Origin: Cyprinodon diabolis
Taxonomy: Eukaryota; Chordata; Actinopteri; Cyprinodontiformes; Cyprinodontidae
DNA length: 64,000 nt
Assembly (NCBI GenBank): GCA_030533445.1
Contig: CM060080.1
Coordinates: forward strand, 6,552,052-6,616,051
Direction of reading: 5' to 3'
Each line of letters starts with the position of its first letter. Position 1 is the first letter of the stretch. The position numbers and the translations under genes were made by a program. The notes under the pieces are model-generated. The model had not been told where the DNA came from and made no database searches. It saw only the letters and a program-made list of their open reading frames with translations. Positions 1 through 10,635 of the stretch are shown one piece after another.

Positions 1-275
1 AAACAAGTCAAAAAATAAAGGAAGAAAGAGAAAAAACAGTCAGAGTTTGTCCCAGCGCCGGAGATCAGCCAAGTAGGAAACTAATCGGAGTTTGCACCCA
101 GAGGACGCCGCCCGGTGGAAAGAAAGACGCTCCGGTGAGATCTGGACCTTATTTTTCTTTGTGGGGATTTTTGGTGGTAATACTCTGTTTTGTCGTTTGG
201 ATTTTTCGGTTTGGAACGGACTTTGGACTTAGACGCTTCCAGGATTTTACTTTGGGTTCGGAGCATATGGAACTA
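1..275. other. unassigned sequence, possibly old retroelement tail
   Basis: No gene or clear element is recognised here. The stretch is moderately AT-rich and has no long reading frame with protein-like composition. It ends at a palindromic MITE. Sequence of similar style (phrases such as TTTGGAC) resumes after the MITE, so both sides probably belong to one older insertion or an untranslated tail. That is inference. Confidence 0.3.
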
Positions 276-479
276 CTGAAGAGGATTAGGGCCACTGAAA
301 AAAAATAAATAAAAAAGTTAACTGATTTTTACATTTTATTTCAGTTTAACATGGGAAAAAAGTCAGAATTCTGAGATTAAAGTCAGAATTCTGACTTTTT
401 TCCCATGTTAAACTGAAATAACATTTAAAAATCAGTTAACTTTTTTTTTTTTTTTTCCAGAGGCCCTAATCCTCTTCCA
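276..479. mobile_element. palindromic foldback MITE, copy 1
   Basis: The element is almost one complete inverted repeat: the left end (GAAGAGGATTAGGGCC) and right end (GGCCCTAATCCTCTTC) are complementary, and complementarity continues inward through ~100-bp arms (GTTAACTGATTTTT, TTTCAGTTTAACATGGG) to a centre with GTCAGAATTCTGAC. It has no coding capacity. TA lies just outside both ends (274-275 and 480-481), as in Tc1/mariner-type insertions. Longer near-identical 14-bp direct repeats (264-277 and 478-491, one mismatch) also flank it. A relative sits at 62549-62767. The family name is unknown to me. Confidence 0.75.
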
Positions 480-750
480 TATGGAACTCCTGTTTGGACA
501 TTATTATTAAAAATAAAAAGAACGGATAGTTTTGGACTTTCAGATATTAGGGTTGTTTGTTTTGTTCTGCTTTTTTTTTTTGCAGATATAAATTGAGATT
601 TTAAGTTTACTTATAAATTGGTTGTGAGGTTTTTGGGTTATTGATCCATTTATACTGAAATATTATTGAATGAAACTTTGGATCCTTGGTAGTAGTGCGA
701 TTTTTTTTAAATTTTTTTTAAATAAAACTTTGTTTGCTAACAAAATCAAC
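480..750. other. unassigned AT-rich spacer
   Basis: This stretch has several T-runs and an AATAAA near 720. No gene or recognised element is seen. It ends where the tail of the L2 element begins. Confidence 0.3.
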
Positions 751-2910
751 AATTCAATTTCAATTCAATTCAGTTTATTTATATAGCGCCAAATTCACAA
801 CACATGTCATCTCAAGGCACTTTACAGTTCAACCAGATCATACAGTCAAATTGATACAAAGTTTTCTATCTAAGGAAAACCAGTTGATTGCATCGACTCA
901 TTGGCTCAAATACAATCCCTCACACTAAGCATGCTTGTAGCGACAGTGGAGAGGAAAAACTCCCTTTTAACAGGAAGAAACCTCCAGCAGAACCAGACTC
1001 AGTGTGAGCGGCCATCTGCCGAGGCCGACTAGGGCTCAAGGAGACAGAAGCAGAGATACAAAAAGCAGCTGTAAAAGGCGGCCCCGTCCAGGAAACACAC
1101 AGCCAGGCAGACAAGCTCCAAGGCAGCTTCCATGCCAGAGGACGAAGAGAGTCCAGGGTGTACCCCGCCTCTCTCCCATTTCAGAGGATGAAGGGAGCAC
1201 ATCCACTCAGTCACGGTCAGAGAAACAGGACCACACTGGAAAACAGGCCGATCTCCAACATCTATAAACAAGGGTGTTGATGGAAGCAGCACAGCTGATG
1301 TTTCTTTCCTGGGTGACATCACAGCCAAACAGGAACAGACGAGGCAAAGCTACTCTGAGGAAAAGCAGAGAGAGCAGAAGGTTAGAGATTGAACAAACAG
1401 ATTCTGCAGAATAGGAGAACAGAGAGAGAATGAAGCAGAATGATGAAATGGGGGTCCCTATGTCCTCCAGCAGTCTAAGCCTATAGCAGCATAACTTTAA
1501 AGACAGCTCCGGATAACCTGAGCCACCCTAACTATAAGCTTTATCAAAAAGGAACGTTTTAAGCCTAGTCTTAAAAGTAGACAGAGTGTCTGCCTCACGG
1601 ACTAAAAATGGTAGTTGGTTCCACAGGAGAGGTGCCTGATAACTAAAAGATCTGCCTCCCATTCTACTTTTAGAAATTCTAGGAACCACTAGTAAACCTG
1701 CAGATTGAGAGCGAAGTGCTCTGTTAGGAACATAAGGAACAATCAGATCTCTGATATAAGATGGAGCTTGGCCATTTAAGGCTTTATATGTGAGAAGGAG
1801 GATTTTAAATTCTATTCTTGATTTAACAGGAAGCCAATGAAGAGAAGCCAGGATAGGAGAGATATGATCTCTCTTTTTAATTTTCATCAGAACTCTGGCT
1901 GCAGCATTTTGGATCAGCTGAAGGCTTTTAACTACAGTTTGTGGACTTGCTGATAGTAAAGAATTACAATAGTCCAGCCTTGAAGTAACAAATGCATGGA
2001 CTAGTTTCTCAGCATCACTCCTGGACAGGAGATTTCTAATTTTTGCAATGTTCCTCAGATGAAAGAAGGAAATTCTAGAAACCTCTTTGATATGGGATTT
2101 AAATGACAGGTCCTGATCAAAAATAACACCAAGATTTTTTACTTTATTATCTGAAATCAGTTTAATCCCATCCAAATGAAGTGACTGGCTAATCAGCTTC
2201 TTTTTCAGAGACTCTGGTCCAAAGACTATAACTTCTGTTTTGTCTGCATTCAGAAGCAGAAAGTTAAGAGTCATCCAGGTTTTTATGTCTTCAAGACATG
2301 CCTGTAATCTATGTAATGGGTTAGCTTCATCTGGATTTATAGACAGATATAGCTGGGTATCATCAGCATAACAGTGGAAATTAATCCCATGCTGTCTAAT
2401 AACTCTACCAATTGGGAGCATGTATAAAGTAAAGAGAATTGGTCCTAGCACTGATCCCTGTGGTACTCCACAGGTAACCTTTGAGCGTGTTGAAGATCTA
2501 TCATTAACATAAACAAACTGAATTCGATCAGATAGATAAGATTTAAACCAGTCTAGTGCTTTTCTTTTAATTCCAACAAAATATTCAAGTCTTTCTAAAA
2601 GAATATTATGGTCAACTGTATCAAATGCAGCACTAAGATCCAACAGGACGAGCACAGATACAAGTCCATTATCTGAGGCCATGAGAATATCATTAGTGAC
2701 TTTCACCAGAGCTGTTTCAGTGCTATGATGAGCTCTAAAGCCAGACTGAAACTCTTCTGTGGTCGCAAACCTGTTTGGCAACTACTTTCTCAAGAATTTT
2801 GGATAAGAAAGGAAGATTGGATATAGGTCTATAATTAACCAAGTCATCTGGGTCAAGAGACGGTTTCTTAAGCAGAGGTTTAATTACAGCAACCTTAAAA
2901 GCTTTAGGTT
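751..2910 (-). mobile_element. L2-type LINE copy 1, 5'-truncated
   Basis: This is a non-LTR retrotransposon on the minus strand. Its 3' end is the AATTC/GAATT pentamer tail at 751-772 next to a motif reading TTTATTTATATAGCGCC on the plus strand, a very common end of teleost L2-like LINEs (established knowledge). Positions 775-1527 are the 3' untranslated part and 1528-2910 the end of ORF2. Similarity to copy 2 stops near 2910, so the copy is 5'-truncated, as is usual for target-primed reverse transcription. Compared with copy 2 it carries an extra ~46 bp at 1151-1196 and lacks a net 20 bp near 2760. No clear target-site duplication was found. Confidence 0.88.
1528..2910 (-). pseudogene. L2 ORF2 reverse transcriptase remnant (copy 1)
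   Basis: The C-terminal part of an L2/CR1-type ORF2 protein, an RNA-dependent DNA polymerase that copies the element RNA at a nicked target. The long open stretch (1528-2781) shows RT motif A as [13 protein letters not shown] (residues ~46-58), motif B as [10 protein letters not shown] (105-114) and the catalytic YADD (138-141). The family's C-terminal region follows, with [13 protein letters not shown] and the final LKTFLF stretch. Upstream RT sequence ([16 protein letters not shown] to [14 protein letters not shown]) lies in another frame at 2755-2910. The frames are separated by a net 20-bp deletion relative to copy 2, which removes the LHHNELF segment. The endonuclease domain is absent. 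It is dead because of truncation and frameshift, although the RT core is otherwise uninterrupted. Confidence 0.88.
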
Positions 2911-3130
2911 CTACTAAGTGGTTGGATATTTTTTTTTTCTTTCGTCTCAAATTTTTAATGTAACACCTGCCTGTTTTCCTGTGACAAAAACTCCCTTGAG
3001 TATTTGTTAGTTTTGCTTTTAATCAAGCTGAATTTTACAATGTAACTCCTCCTCCACTGTCTGGTGCCTGTGCCATCTTTATTAGTCGCCGCTGATAGTT
3101 AGCGACAGCCTATGGCAGGCTCGGAGAGCT
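2911..3130. other. unassigned spacer
   Basis: Nothing is recognised between the 5' break of L2 copy 1 and the following foldback element. It contains a T-run at 2930-2941. Confidence 0.3.
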
Positions 3131-3264
3131 TCTGTCCTGCATGTTTTAGATGTTTCCGTGCTTTAGCACAGCTGATTATGATAATGCAGTTTAGCAAAGG
3201 CCTGTTAATCAGCTTTCAATTGGAATCAGCTATGCTGGGGCAAGGAAACCTCTAAAACCTTCAG
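3131..3264. mobile_element. foldback MITE of a common teleost type
   Basis: The left arm (GTCCTGCATGTTTTAGATG, about 3134-3152) is imperfectly complementary to the right arm (GGAAACCTCTAAAACCTTCAG, about 3244-3264), and GCTGATT/AATCAGC inside continues the pairing. From memory of fish genomes, this arm sequence with a GTTTTAGATGTTTCC core is a very abundant non-autonomous DNA element. No coding capacity and no clear target duplication were seen. Confidence 0.55.
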
Positions 3265-4020
3265 CAAATCCCATAATGCTTTCTGGGATATATTTGCCTC
3301 TTCTCAGGCATTTCTTTTCTTCTTAATCACTTCGAAGACACTTTTTCTCTAACAACCCTCGGGCCATTTTCAAAGAGCCGAAGTGATAAAGGTGAGCTTC
3401 AATGACTGTCTGAAACCGTAGCTCACTACAGATATACGCCTGAAAGTGCGCATGCGCGGAAAAAGATGGCGAGCACATAGGACAGCCTTACGTAAACATA
3501 TGACCAGAATGATTGACAATTAGGAGGACCACTTATTGAGATGATCCACCTGGAAATAAAAGACCAACCTCTATAACTTTAAGTCGACAAATTATTACAG
3601 TAATACTGTAAAAACTCAAAGTTTACAAAAATGCTGATGATCTTTAAAAGATTTTATTGAAATTGGATATTACATTATACTCTTATTTTGAAGTGCCTGT
3701 GGCGGTTCTAGACCAAATTTACCAGGGAAGACAGTGTACCAGAACCAACGAACCAAAGAGCCGATTGCAGCCCTGGATATATTAGATAAAAAGTAGGGGT
3801 GCAACTTTGGGAAATTGGTAATCAGCTGAAACTTGAAACCGATCTGAACTTTTGACCTTATCTACCTCTGCAAAGGTCTGAAAATCAGCCAATTAAATTT
3901 TATTTCTATAGCAGAAATAAGCAGATTGAGATTACTCAAAAAAGTGTTTAATAATAAACGTCGGGTCTGCATTGAGCAGCTAGGGTATCTAAGACAGGAA
4001 TCTCCTTTAGTTCAGTCTGT
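3265..4020. other. unassigned, possible hAT end near 3700
   Basis: There is no gene. At about 3695-3715 the phrase GTGGCGGTTCTAGACC resembles the terminus of a fish hAT element, but no partner end was found, so this is only a hint. The rest is unremarkable AT-rich sequence. Confidence 0.25.
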
Positions 4021-4490
4021 GCCCAGAGAATGAGGTTGATTCCAGCCGGTCGGCTGACATGACGTGGCGGTTACCACCTATAGAGTCCCAGAGGCTGTAG
4101 AACAAGCAAGAGATCAGATCCAAGGAGACCAGGGGATAATTCAGAGGGTGAATCAAAAACCGGTGTCAGGATTCAGAACCAGGAGATCAGAAGTCTGAAA
4201 ATGTTCATGAAGGAAAAGCTAGGTCGGTGATAGGAAGCAGCTTCAAGTTCAGCAAAAACGGCAGTTTCCAGCAGTAGTCCAAAGACAAATCAGGCAAATC
4301 AACGGGAACAGGCAGGCTCAGTCGTTGAGAAGCAGAACAGGTCAGAATCAGGCATAAGAAACCACTAAAGTAAAGCTGAAACACTCTTATCACAAGCTCC
4401 ATAATAATCAGGTGCTGATGACTGGAAGCAGCAAGGTTAAATAGAGTCAGGAGCAGGTGGAGCAGAGTAATGAGAAAACTGGTGGAGTTA
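4021..4490. other. possible LTR-like fragment
   Basis: Compositionally distinct, purine-rich sequence with many short AGCAG, GGCAGG and CAGGTGCTG phrases, reminiscent on the minus strand of teleost Gypsy-type LTRs. No pair of LTRs, primer-binding site or gag/pol frame is present, so the call is weak. Confidence 0.25.
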
Positions 4491-5620
4491 GACGGATGAA
4501 TGAAATGAAACGCAGGTTTTGCTCCTCCTTATCCAGGAGGACTCTAAAGGAATCCATCATGCTGAGCATCTGAATTCCCAATGTTATGGCTGTAAACTTT
4601 TCATTTCTATTTCAGTGCATAATCACATACAAGTAAAAGAAGTTTTTGTTATTTTAAATTCATTGTTAATTGATCATTTTAGTTATTAATAATTGTTGAA
4701 ATCAAAATGTAAAGAAATTAAATGCATTAATTGCGGGACCAATCAATTATGATTTCTGTTCATGTATAAGGATAAGTAAAACATTTTGTATTACATCTTT
4801 AGAACAGGCCCTGCTGGCCCCAATCATCCATGGCAGAAATTCAATTTAATAAACAACAAAATATTAGAACTAAATATGAAGAATGTATTTAAGGATAGTT
4901 ACAACTAAAGGCTATATTGCTATAAAGAAATAAGGAATATATATATAAAACAACATTTCATGAATTTATTGAATCCATTTGATCATCAGCTCATGTGTTA
5001 AATTAAATTGCATAGAGAACATTAAGTCCTGGAAGGAAGCTAACATTTTGTCAAAGACCAAAACTATGTTAAAATAACAAATGGAAAAACAGAAGTGTAA
5101 ATGATGACAGAAATGAAAAATAAAAGAATCAAGAGTGAGGTACTTTATGGGGAATGAGAAGACAGATGAAAATCTGTCTGGACCTAAAAGGACAGAAGAT
5201 AAAGAGATAAATGGGCTAAAAAAAAAGGAGCTTACTGGAAAAGAGAGGGAGCGAGAGAAATAAGTGGTAAAACAAGATAGACTAAAGGAGAGAAAGAAAG
5301 AGGCTTTCTAGTGTCAAATGAAGAGATAAAAAACTAACCCTCGCTCATTCTCTGTTTTGCTCAGGAGAGAAAATGAGTGGGAATTCCCCTGGGAGACCTT
5401 AATCCACATGCTGTCTTTCCCTCTCCCTCTTTCATTTCTTTGTTTAGCTCTACCTTGCTTGTCCACCCGGTCAATCTCTCACATGGCTGCAGACTGTACT
5501 CCCACTGCTGTCCACAATTACTAGTTTTGCTGGACAAAATTATTCCTGGTGAAAATCAGTAACTAATTACACTTATAGCTGTAGATGCAGATATATCATA
5601 TTTTCTATATGACAAATTTA
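4491..5620. other. unassigned AT-rich spacer
   Basis: No gene, RNA or clear mobile element was recognised. The sequence is AT-rich with short simple-sequence stretches such as ATATATATA near 4938. Confidence 0.3.
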
Positions 5621-5623
5621 TGA

Positions 5624-5692
5624 TGACAAAAGTATATCTTATTAAATATCACGTTTTGTACGTGTGCCATCTAATAAGATATGCTTTTGTCA
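5624..5692. repeat. inverted repeat, 21-bp arms
   Basis: The arms at 5624-5644 (TGACAAAAGTATATCTTATTA) and 5672-5692 are complementary with one mismatch, separated by 27 bp. It may be the core of a small MITE, but no further terminal repeat or target duplication was identified. Confidence 0.6.
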
Positions 5693-5719
5693 AAAAAGTT
5701 CCCTTTGTGGGAACTTTTT
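5693..5719. repeat. perfect hairpin, 11-bp stem
   Basis: AAAAAGTTCCC at 5693-5703 and GGGAACTTTTT at 5709-5719 pair perfectly around the 5-nt loop TTTGT. It directly abuts the preceding inverted repeat. Confidence 0.7.
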
Positions 5720-6257
5720 AATGTTGACTTAGAAAGTTTTACCCGTCTGAACTTAAGTTCCTCAAACCTCTTATATGACTTTAATGCTGTCTTTTAGTTG
5801 GGTTGTAGAACTGCCCTGGGTGTGTGATGTTTTAAGGGTCATCCCTCCTCTATTTTACCCTTTCCCACTGGCTGAAAAATCTTTTTATACCTGGAAACAT
5901 TCATTCATTGATTTTCCATCACGCCTATCCCAAGGGGTGCTGGTGCCTAACTCCAGCTGTCTACAGTGGCGCCACCAGGGGGCTGGCCAGGGGTGGCCAC
6001 GGCCACCCTGTGCAATGCTCTGGCCACCCCACTCGGCAGTGCATATTGTTGTAGCATCAGTTAAGCATTTCATCCCATTATTTACAGCAAGCAACGTAAC
6101 ATTAAAAATCACACAATAAATCAAGATATGAGTAGGTGTTTCCTTAAGTCTTTATGATTTCTACAGGCTGGTTTACCACAATAGTAGATTCAAACCCTGA
6201 AATTATGGCTTTTAGTTTTAGTGGCCAACCCAAGATTTTTAGATGCCCGATCTGGCC

Positions 6258-6713
6258 GCTAGCCTTGTGAGACCATCCTGAAGACGCTTCACCTGCATTT
6301 GCTACTAATGGTGGTCGGAGGTCCTGGTGGTATCTGGCAGCCTTGACAGTGATGCCATATACCATCATTGTCATTGCTGTTGCCATGTTATTTTCTGTTA
6401 AAGAAAATTTGGAGCCGTTCACCAAACGAACGTCCAATCAGCGTTGGCTTTGAGGCGGGTTGAGGTGTGACGCAACGAGAAGCGCGACAGTTCAGTCTAA
6501 AGAACATGGCGGCTACAGCCGATGATTTCTTCACTGAAAGAAGAGCAAAACACTGCTCTGGAGGCTTTTCTCAGAGGAAAAGATGTTTTTGCTCTTCTCC
6601 CGACTGGTTTCGGCAAGAGTAGCCTGGCTGTTAGTACGTCATATGCTTCGTTGATCTGATTGGTTTATTTCCAGATGGATATGCGGTGGAAATCCATCTG
6701 GCGGAGTCAGGTT
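6258..6713 (+). mobile_element. RecQ-helicase-bearing element, copy 1
   Basis: The element is flanked by a perfect 8-bp duplication, ATCTGGCC, at 6250-6257 and 6714-6721. It starts with a stretch reading AGCCTTGTGAGACCATCCTG and ends in GGCGGAGTCAGG, the same ends as the copy at 63251-63779. Most of the interior is the upstream region and first exon of a RecQ-like helicase gene. The 8-bp duplication shows that it moved as a DNA transposon, but the mobilising family is not clear from ends this short. Confidence 0.7.
6506..6640 (+). pseudogene. RecQ-like DNA helicase, N-terminal fragment (copy 1)
   Basis: An ATG at 6506 begins a frame (MAATADD) matching the start of the copy at 63432. A 50-bp deletion relative to that copy then throws it out of frame. 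After the deletion, the Walker A stretch LLPTGFGKS can be read in another frame near 6590-6620. Walker A binds ATP in RecQ-family helicases, which unwind DNA 3' to 5'. Everything downstream of Walker A is missing. It is a non-functional exon fragment carried by a transposon. Confidence 0.65.
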
Positions 6714-7013
6714 ATCTGGCCCCCCCCTATGAAACATTTCTGAAGGCAGCACTGGCTGTCTACAGGCGAGAGGCGGGGTACACCCTGGACAGGTCGCCAG
6801 TCCATCGCACGGCAAAACACGCATATCTAAGGAGAATATTTAGGGAAGCAAATTTAACCTAAGAATCATGTTTTTGGACTGAGGGAGAAGGCATTAGAAC
6901 CCACTCATGCTCAAGGAGAAGATGCAAACTCCATGCAGAAAGAATTGACCAGGAATGGAACCCTGAACCTTCTTGTTGCAAGGCAGCAATGCTACCTACT
7001 GCGCAGTCCAGTA

Positions 7014-7894
7014 AACAAATGGTCGGCTTTTAGTGGCATTTGCAACCACTCACTGACACGTCTAACCAGATCAAACGACTTGGCAAGCGACCCGCATTAA
7101 AATTGCCTCGGCTCTGATAGGCATGCTGTGGGAACTCCAGAGCTAAAGTACATGACACAGTTGAACACCCGGAACACACAGGGGACATGTCCTTTGCACT
7201 TTTTCAAAAGTCAAAAACCACGTTACACCACAGGACAAAGAAAATCATTGATCACTAGGACCAAGTGGAAAAGTGCAGCTGGAGCCCGCTTCCCTGAGTT
7301 TAGACCGCCGACATGCTCCCGAACGGCCGTCCGTCCTTTCATGTGTAATTTACTGTCACCGCTGTCACTCCTTGAGCTCACTTACAAACATCTGATGTGC
7401 CACTGAATTGGGTCTGTGATTGGATGGTCACAGCATTGCTGAAATCCTACGCGCTAGCGTAATAAGAACTGTAGGGTTGCCAGCCCTTATCTCTGCTTTC
7501 TGGCACATTTAGGATTTTTTAGATAACTTTAATGCATTTATTCTTCTCTTGGTTACGTAATCTACATGGGTTGTTATATCAGGTGTATTAATATACACAA
7601 ATATTTCAATCGATCTTTTGTGCGTGTGTATGTTTTTTGTTTGGTTATTAGACTCGAAGCCAGAGTGTCTGAAAAAAGAAAGAGAGACATAAGAAACTTC
7701 TTTAAAAGTCAAAATATGTGTGACATTCAAAGAACTGTGTAACATCCCTCCTTAAACACCTTCACTGGCTCCATAAAGCAGCATATCCACTTCAGGATTC
7801 TCCCCCGCATTATAAGGCTTTCAATAACTTCCAATTTAAGCTTGCAATATAATTCGTACATTTGTATTATTAGAATTGCTGATAAATCAAATAT
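7014..7894. other. unassigned spacer
   Basis: No gene or recognised element was found. Reading frames here are short and have no protein-family features that I can identify. Confidence 0.3.
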
Positions 7895-7902
7895 ATAATT
7901 GT

Positions 7903-8470
7903 TAGGGCTGGGTGTTTTCACAAAAGTCCTGAATCGATTCGATTTTGATTCATACAGTTCTAAATCAATTAATAGTGATTCGATCTGTTTTTACAGTAAT
8001 GAAAGTGGTTCAACTGTGTTTCAAAATACTCATGTATTGTATTTTTTCCACAAAGTGCAAACTTGTAAATTGGACAGCTTAAACTTGAGATGTGAACAAA
8101 GCTGTCTCAAAAGTGCAAACTTGTTTGTGAAAAAGTGAAGCCTCACTCGAGCAAGCAGACGTGACACAGCGGGGACACGCATGAGCTGCATTATCTTCCT
8201 GCATAAACTATATTTGCAGCGTTGTCTGTAACAACTGCAGGGTGTTTGCTGGTCAGCCCCCATTTGTTAATGTATTCAATCAACCGATTGAGTATATTTG
8301 CAGCTGTCTGGCTTGAAGTAAACTTTAGTGCATCTTTCCTGCTCATTTGAGTGTTAATGTCACGCGCGTCACTATAAAACTAATCGATCTCATTCCCTAG
8401 ACATCGATTTTGCAAAAATGTAAAGGAATTGATTCAAAATTTATTAAATCAATTTTTTTACCCAGCCCTA
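7903..8470. mobile_element. non-autonomous hAT element (TAGGGCTGGGT ends)
   Basis: Terminal inverted repeats TAGGGCTGGGT (7903) and ACCCAGCCCTA (ending 8470) continue inward as related ATCGATT-rich sequence. The flanking 8-bp duplication is ATAATTGT (7895-7902) versus ATTATTGT (8471-8478), 7 of 8 matching. The 568-bp interior has no transposase frame. TAGGGCTGGG-type ends with ATCGATT tracts are characteristic of vertebrate hAT elements (established knowledge). Confidence 0.85.
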
Positions 8471-8478
8471 ATTATTGT

Positions 8479-9372
8479 TATAGATCATTATTGTTAATAT
8501 TAAAAAAATTAAATCTATGAATATGATTCAACCTTACTACAATTGTAAAACTATGTTTTTTTAATCTACATTGACTGTTGCACCCCAAACTGTCCAATTG
8601 TTCATGTCACTCATCAATATATTTTGTCCAAAGAGGCAAGAGAAAGTAAAGTGCAGAGAGGCAAGAGAAAATGGAGGAAACAAACAGTGTCAATATTTGG
8701 GTAGTTGGGAGTAAGACTGTGTTGCAGAAAAAAGGTGAAGGGGGCTACATTTTGCCAACAAATGAGCCCTTCCCAGATGTAACCGTCATTAAGGAGGACC
8801 GCATATCTGTCTCATAAGTGCTTAACTGCTAAAACCGGATTTTATACATTTCTGCAACACCCTCAGACAGCAGTAGCAAACGCCTTAAAGTGACAACAAA
8901 TCATGAATTCATGCATCTGGATATTCAGGGGTTCTCACTAAGGTGTTTTTATCTTCTTTAACACATACAAATGTATGCACGCAAACATGCAACCGAACAG
9001 AACTGGAAGTTGGTTGATAAAACAGGGGATTTGAATTTAAAGTGAGTGGTTTAAATGGCATGAGTTGTTTTACAGAAGAACCAGCGATACTCTCCATCTC
9101 TCAGCGCCTTTGGCGTTTCCTGCAGAGGGCCTGGTTCAGAACCAGCCTGTTTGTGTGTTTATGTGGTCATACAAATGGCAGGCAGCACAACAGAAACTCA
9201 ACATAATCCTCTGTCATCCTGTTAACAAAGGAGCCAAAAGCAGTTGATACCTAGTTTGCTATCAGGTTGATTTACTTTTTACTGTAATTCTGGAAGTTCA
9301 GTGGAGAGAAGGAAGAGTTGCTGGATCAGCTGCAAAAAGCCTAGAGTGGAAAATAGCCAAAATAAAATCTTA
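8479..9372. other. unassigned spacer
   Basis: No gene or recognised repeat. A short local tandem (AGAGGCAAGAGAAA) occurs twice at about 8632-8673. Confidence 0.3.
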
Positions 9373-9939
9373 CACAGGGGCGGATTTAGGAAATTTGGGG
9401 GCCTAGGCAAAAACAGGTGTAGGGCCCTCTGAATAGAGAAGACATCACATAAAACAGACCCATTATAGAGATACAGAAATTTTAATAGAATACTACTTTA
9501 TATATATTTTTTTAATATATATTTTTATATTTGTATAACTTTTATAGATATGTATTTTTAATAATGTGGTATACAAATAATACTTTATTTGTTCTAGGTT
9601 TTGTCCCTCTCTTCTTCGACAGCAAAAGTAAATAACCCAGTCCTTCTTTTCACTGTAGACAAGCCATGATCTGCTTATCTGTTCTCCTTTTTTCATTTGA
9701 ATAAAATAACAGCTGCATGAATTATGAAAGCAGACAAGATAGAGGAGAGCAGGAGGCGGGGTTACCAATCTACTTGCTCTGGAGAGCAGAGTTCACTGCT
9801 TTCAGATGTTTTTACCAATTCTCTAGTAGCCTTAAAAAAGTCATTAGATTTGGCGCTAGGCATTTTTTGAAATAAAAGTGCCCGAGGGCTCTGAAAAGTT
9901 GCTTAATATAGCGACAAAAGGACTAAGTTGGCAACACTG
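9373..9939. mobile_element. DNA-transposon debris
   Basis: At 9376 the sequence AGGGGCGGATTTAGG followed by GGGGGCCTAGGC looks like a fish hAT terminus. At 9925-9939 the sequence ends AGTTGGCAACACTG, which resembles another common fish MITE terminus (CAGTGTTGCCAAC on the minus strand). The two ends do not match each other, so two eroded elements are more likely than one. An AT-rich low-complexity tract lies at 9498-9560. Confidence 0.35.
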
Positions 9940-10535
9940 CTCTTTGAATTGTTTGTTTTCACATGGCTTGCTGCTCCCCCCTGTGGACATTGAAGTGTGG
10001 CCTGAAAAACATTAATATTATAAGCGTTCTGATCGCATTTTAGCAAAAGGATTTTTATCAAAAACATAATTAATGTGCACAAATAAGGAGTAGTTGAACA
10101 GCTGACTACAAACCTAAAGCATACAGTCATTAGAAAAATAAATGTAATCTTTCCTTAGTGATTCTATTGGTAGGATTTTTTTTTTTCTTGACTTGCTTTC
10201 TTTCCTTAAGCATATTTTGTAAGAGCATTCGCTTAATCGCGTATGCAGACGCATTCACACACTGATTAACAGTGAAAGGAACAGGATACAGTGGTGGGCC
10301 CCTCAGGAGGAGGCTAGACCTTACTACAGCATTCACAACTTCCACTCAATCCTGAAAATGCTTGCAGTGGTAAGGACAACCTGGAAAACAATCGTTAGCA
10401 GCAAAGGATGCAACTGCTTCAAACAATAGTGAGTTTTAGCTGTGGACATCATTCCTAACACAACAGAAAATAATAGCTTATCTGATCCTGTTATGGCTCA
10501 ATGATCAACACAGTGAAACAAGGAAAACTTTAACA
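9940..10535. other. unassigned spacer
   Basis: No gene or recognised element. It ends at the target-site duplication of the hAT at 10544. Confidence 0.3.
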
Positions 10536-10635
10536 GCTTCAACTAGTGGTGTAAATAATAATCGTTTTGTATCGATACGATTTTTTTTCCTCCGGTCTAT
10601 TTTTATCCATTTGCTCCTGGGCGTAATTCTCCCTC

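Larger units (their letters stand above)
5964..6754. mobile_element. non-autonomous hAT element with 8-bp duplication
   Basis: The target-site duplication GCTGTCTA is perfect at 5956-5963 and 6755-6762, the 8-bp length typical of hAT. The ends are short inverted repeats: CAGTGGCGCC on the left and GGCAGCACTG on the right. Inside are short internal inverted stretches (GGCCACGGCCACC) and no transposase frame. The element itself was later interrupted at 6258-6713 by the RecQ-helicase-bearing element, so its own sequence totals about 330 bp. Confidence 0.8.
5897..7013 (-). mobile_element. SINE-like repeat, split by a hAT insertion
   Basis: Two parts of one widespread fish repeat (5897-5963 and 6755-7013) become contiguous when the hAT at 5964-6754 is removed. 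Diagnostic phrases are CGCCTATCCCAAGG and CTCCAGCTGTC on the left, then GCGAGAGGCGGGGTACACC, GGTCGCCAGTCCATCGC and ATGTTTTTGGACTG on the right. Read on the minus strand, the right end starts with a tRNA-like head (a GCAGTAGGTAGC A-box-like stretch and a GGTTCAGGGTTCC B-box-like stretch). The same repeat is found at 13537-15082. Calling it a SINE is inference from the tRNA-like head. Confidence 0.65.

Noticed and set aside
1528..2781. A functional reverse-transcriptase gene
   Set aside because: The long frame has intact RT motifs, but the copy is 5'-truncated, lacks the endonuclease domain and has a net 20-bp deletion that shifts the frame upstream.
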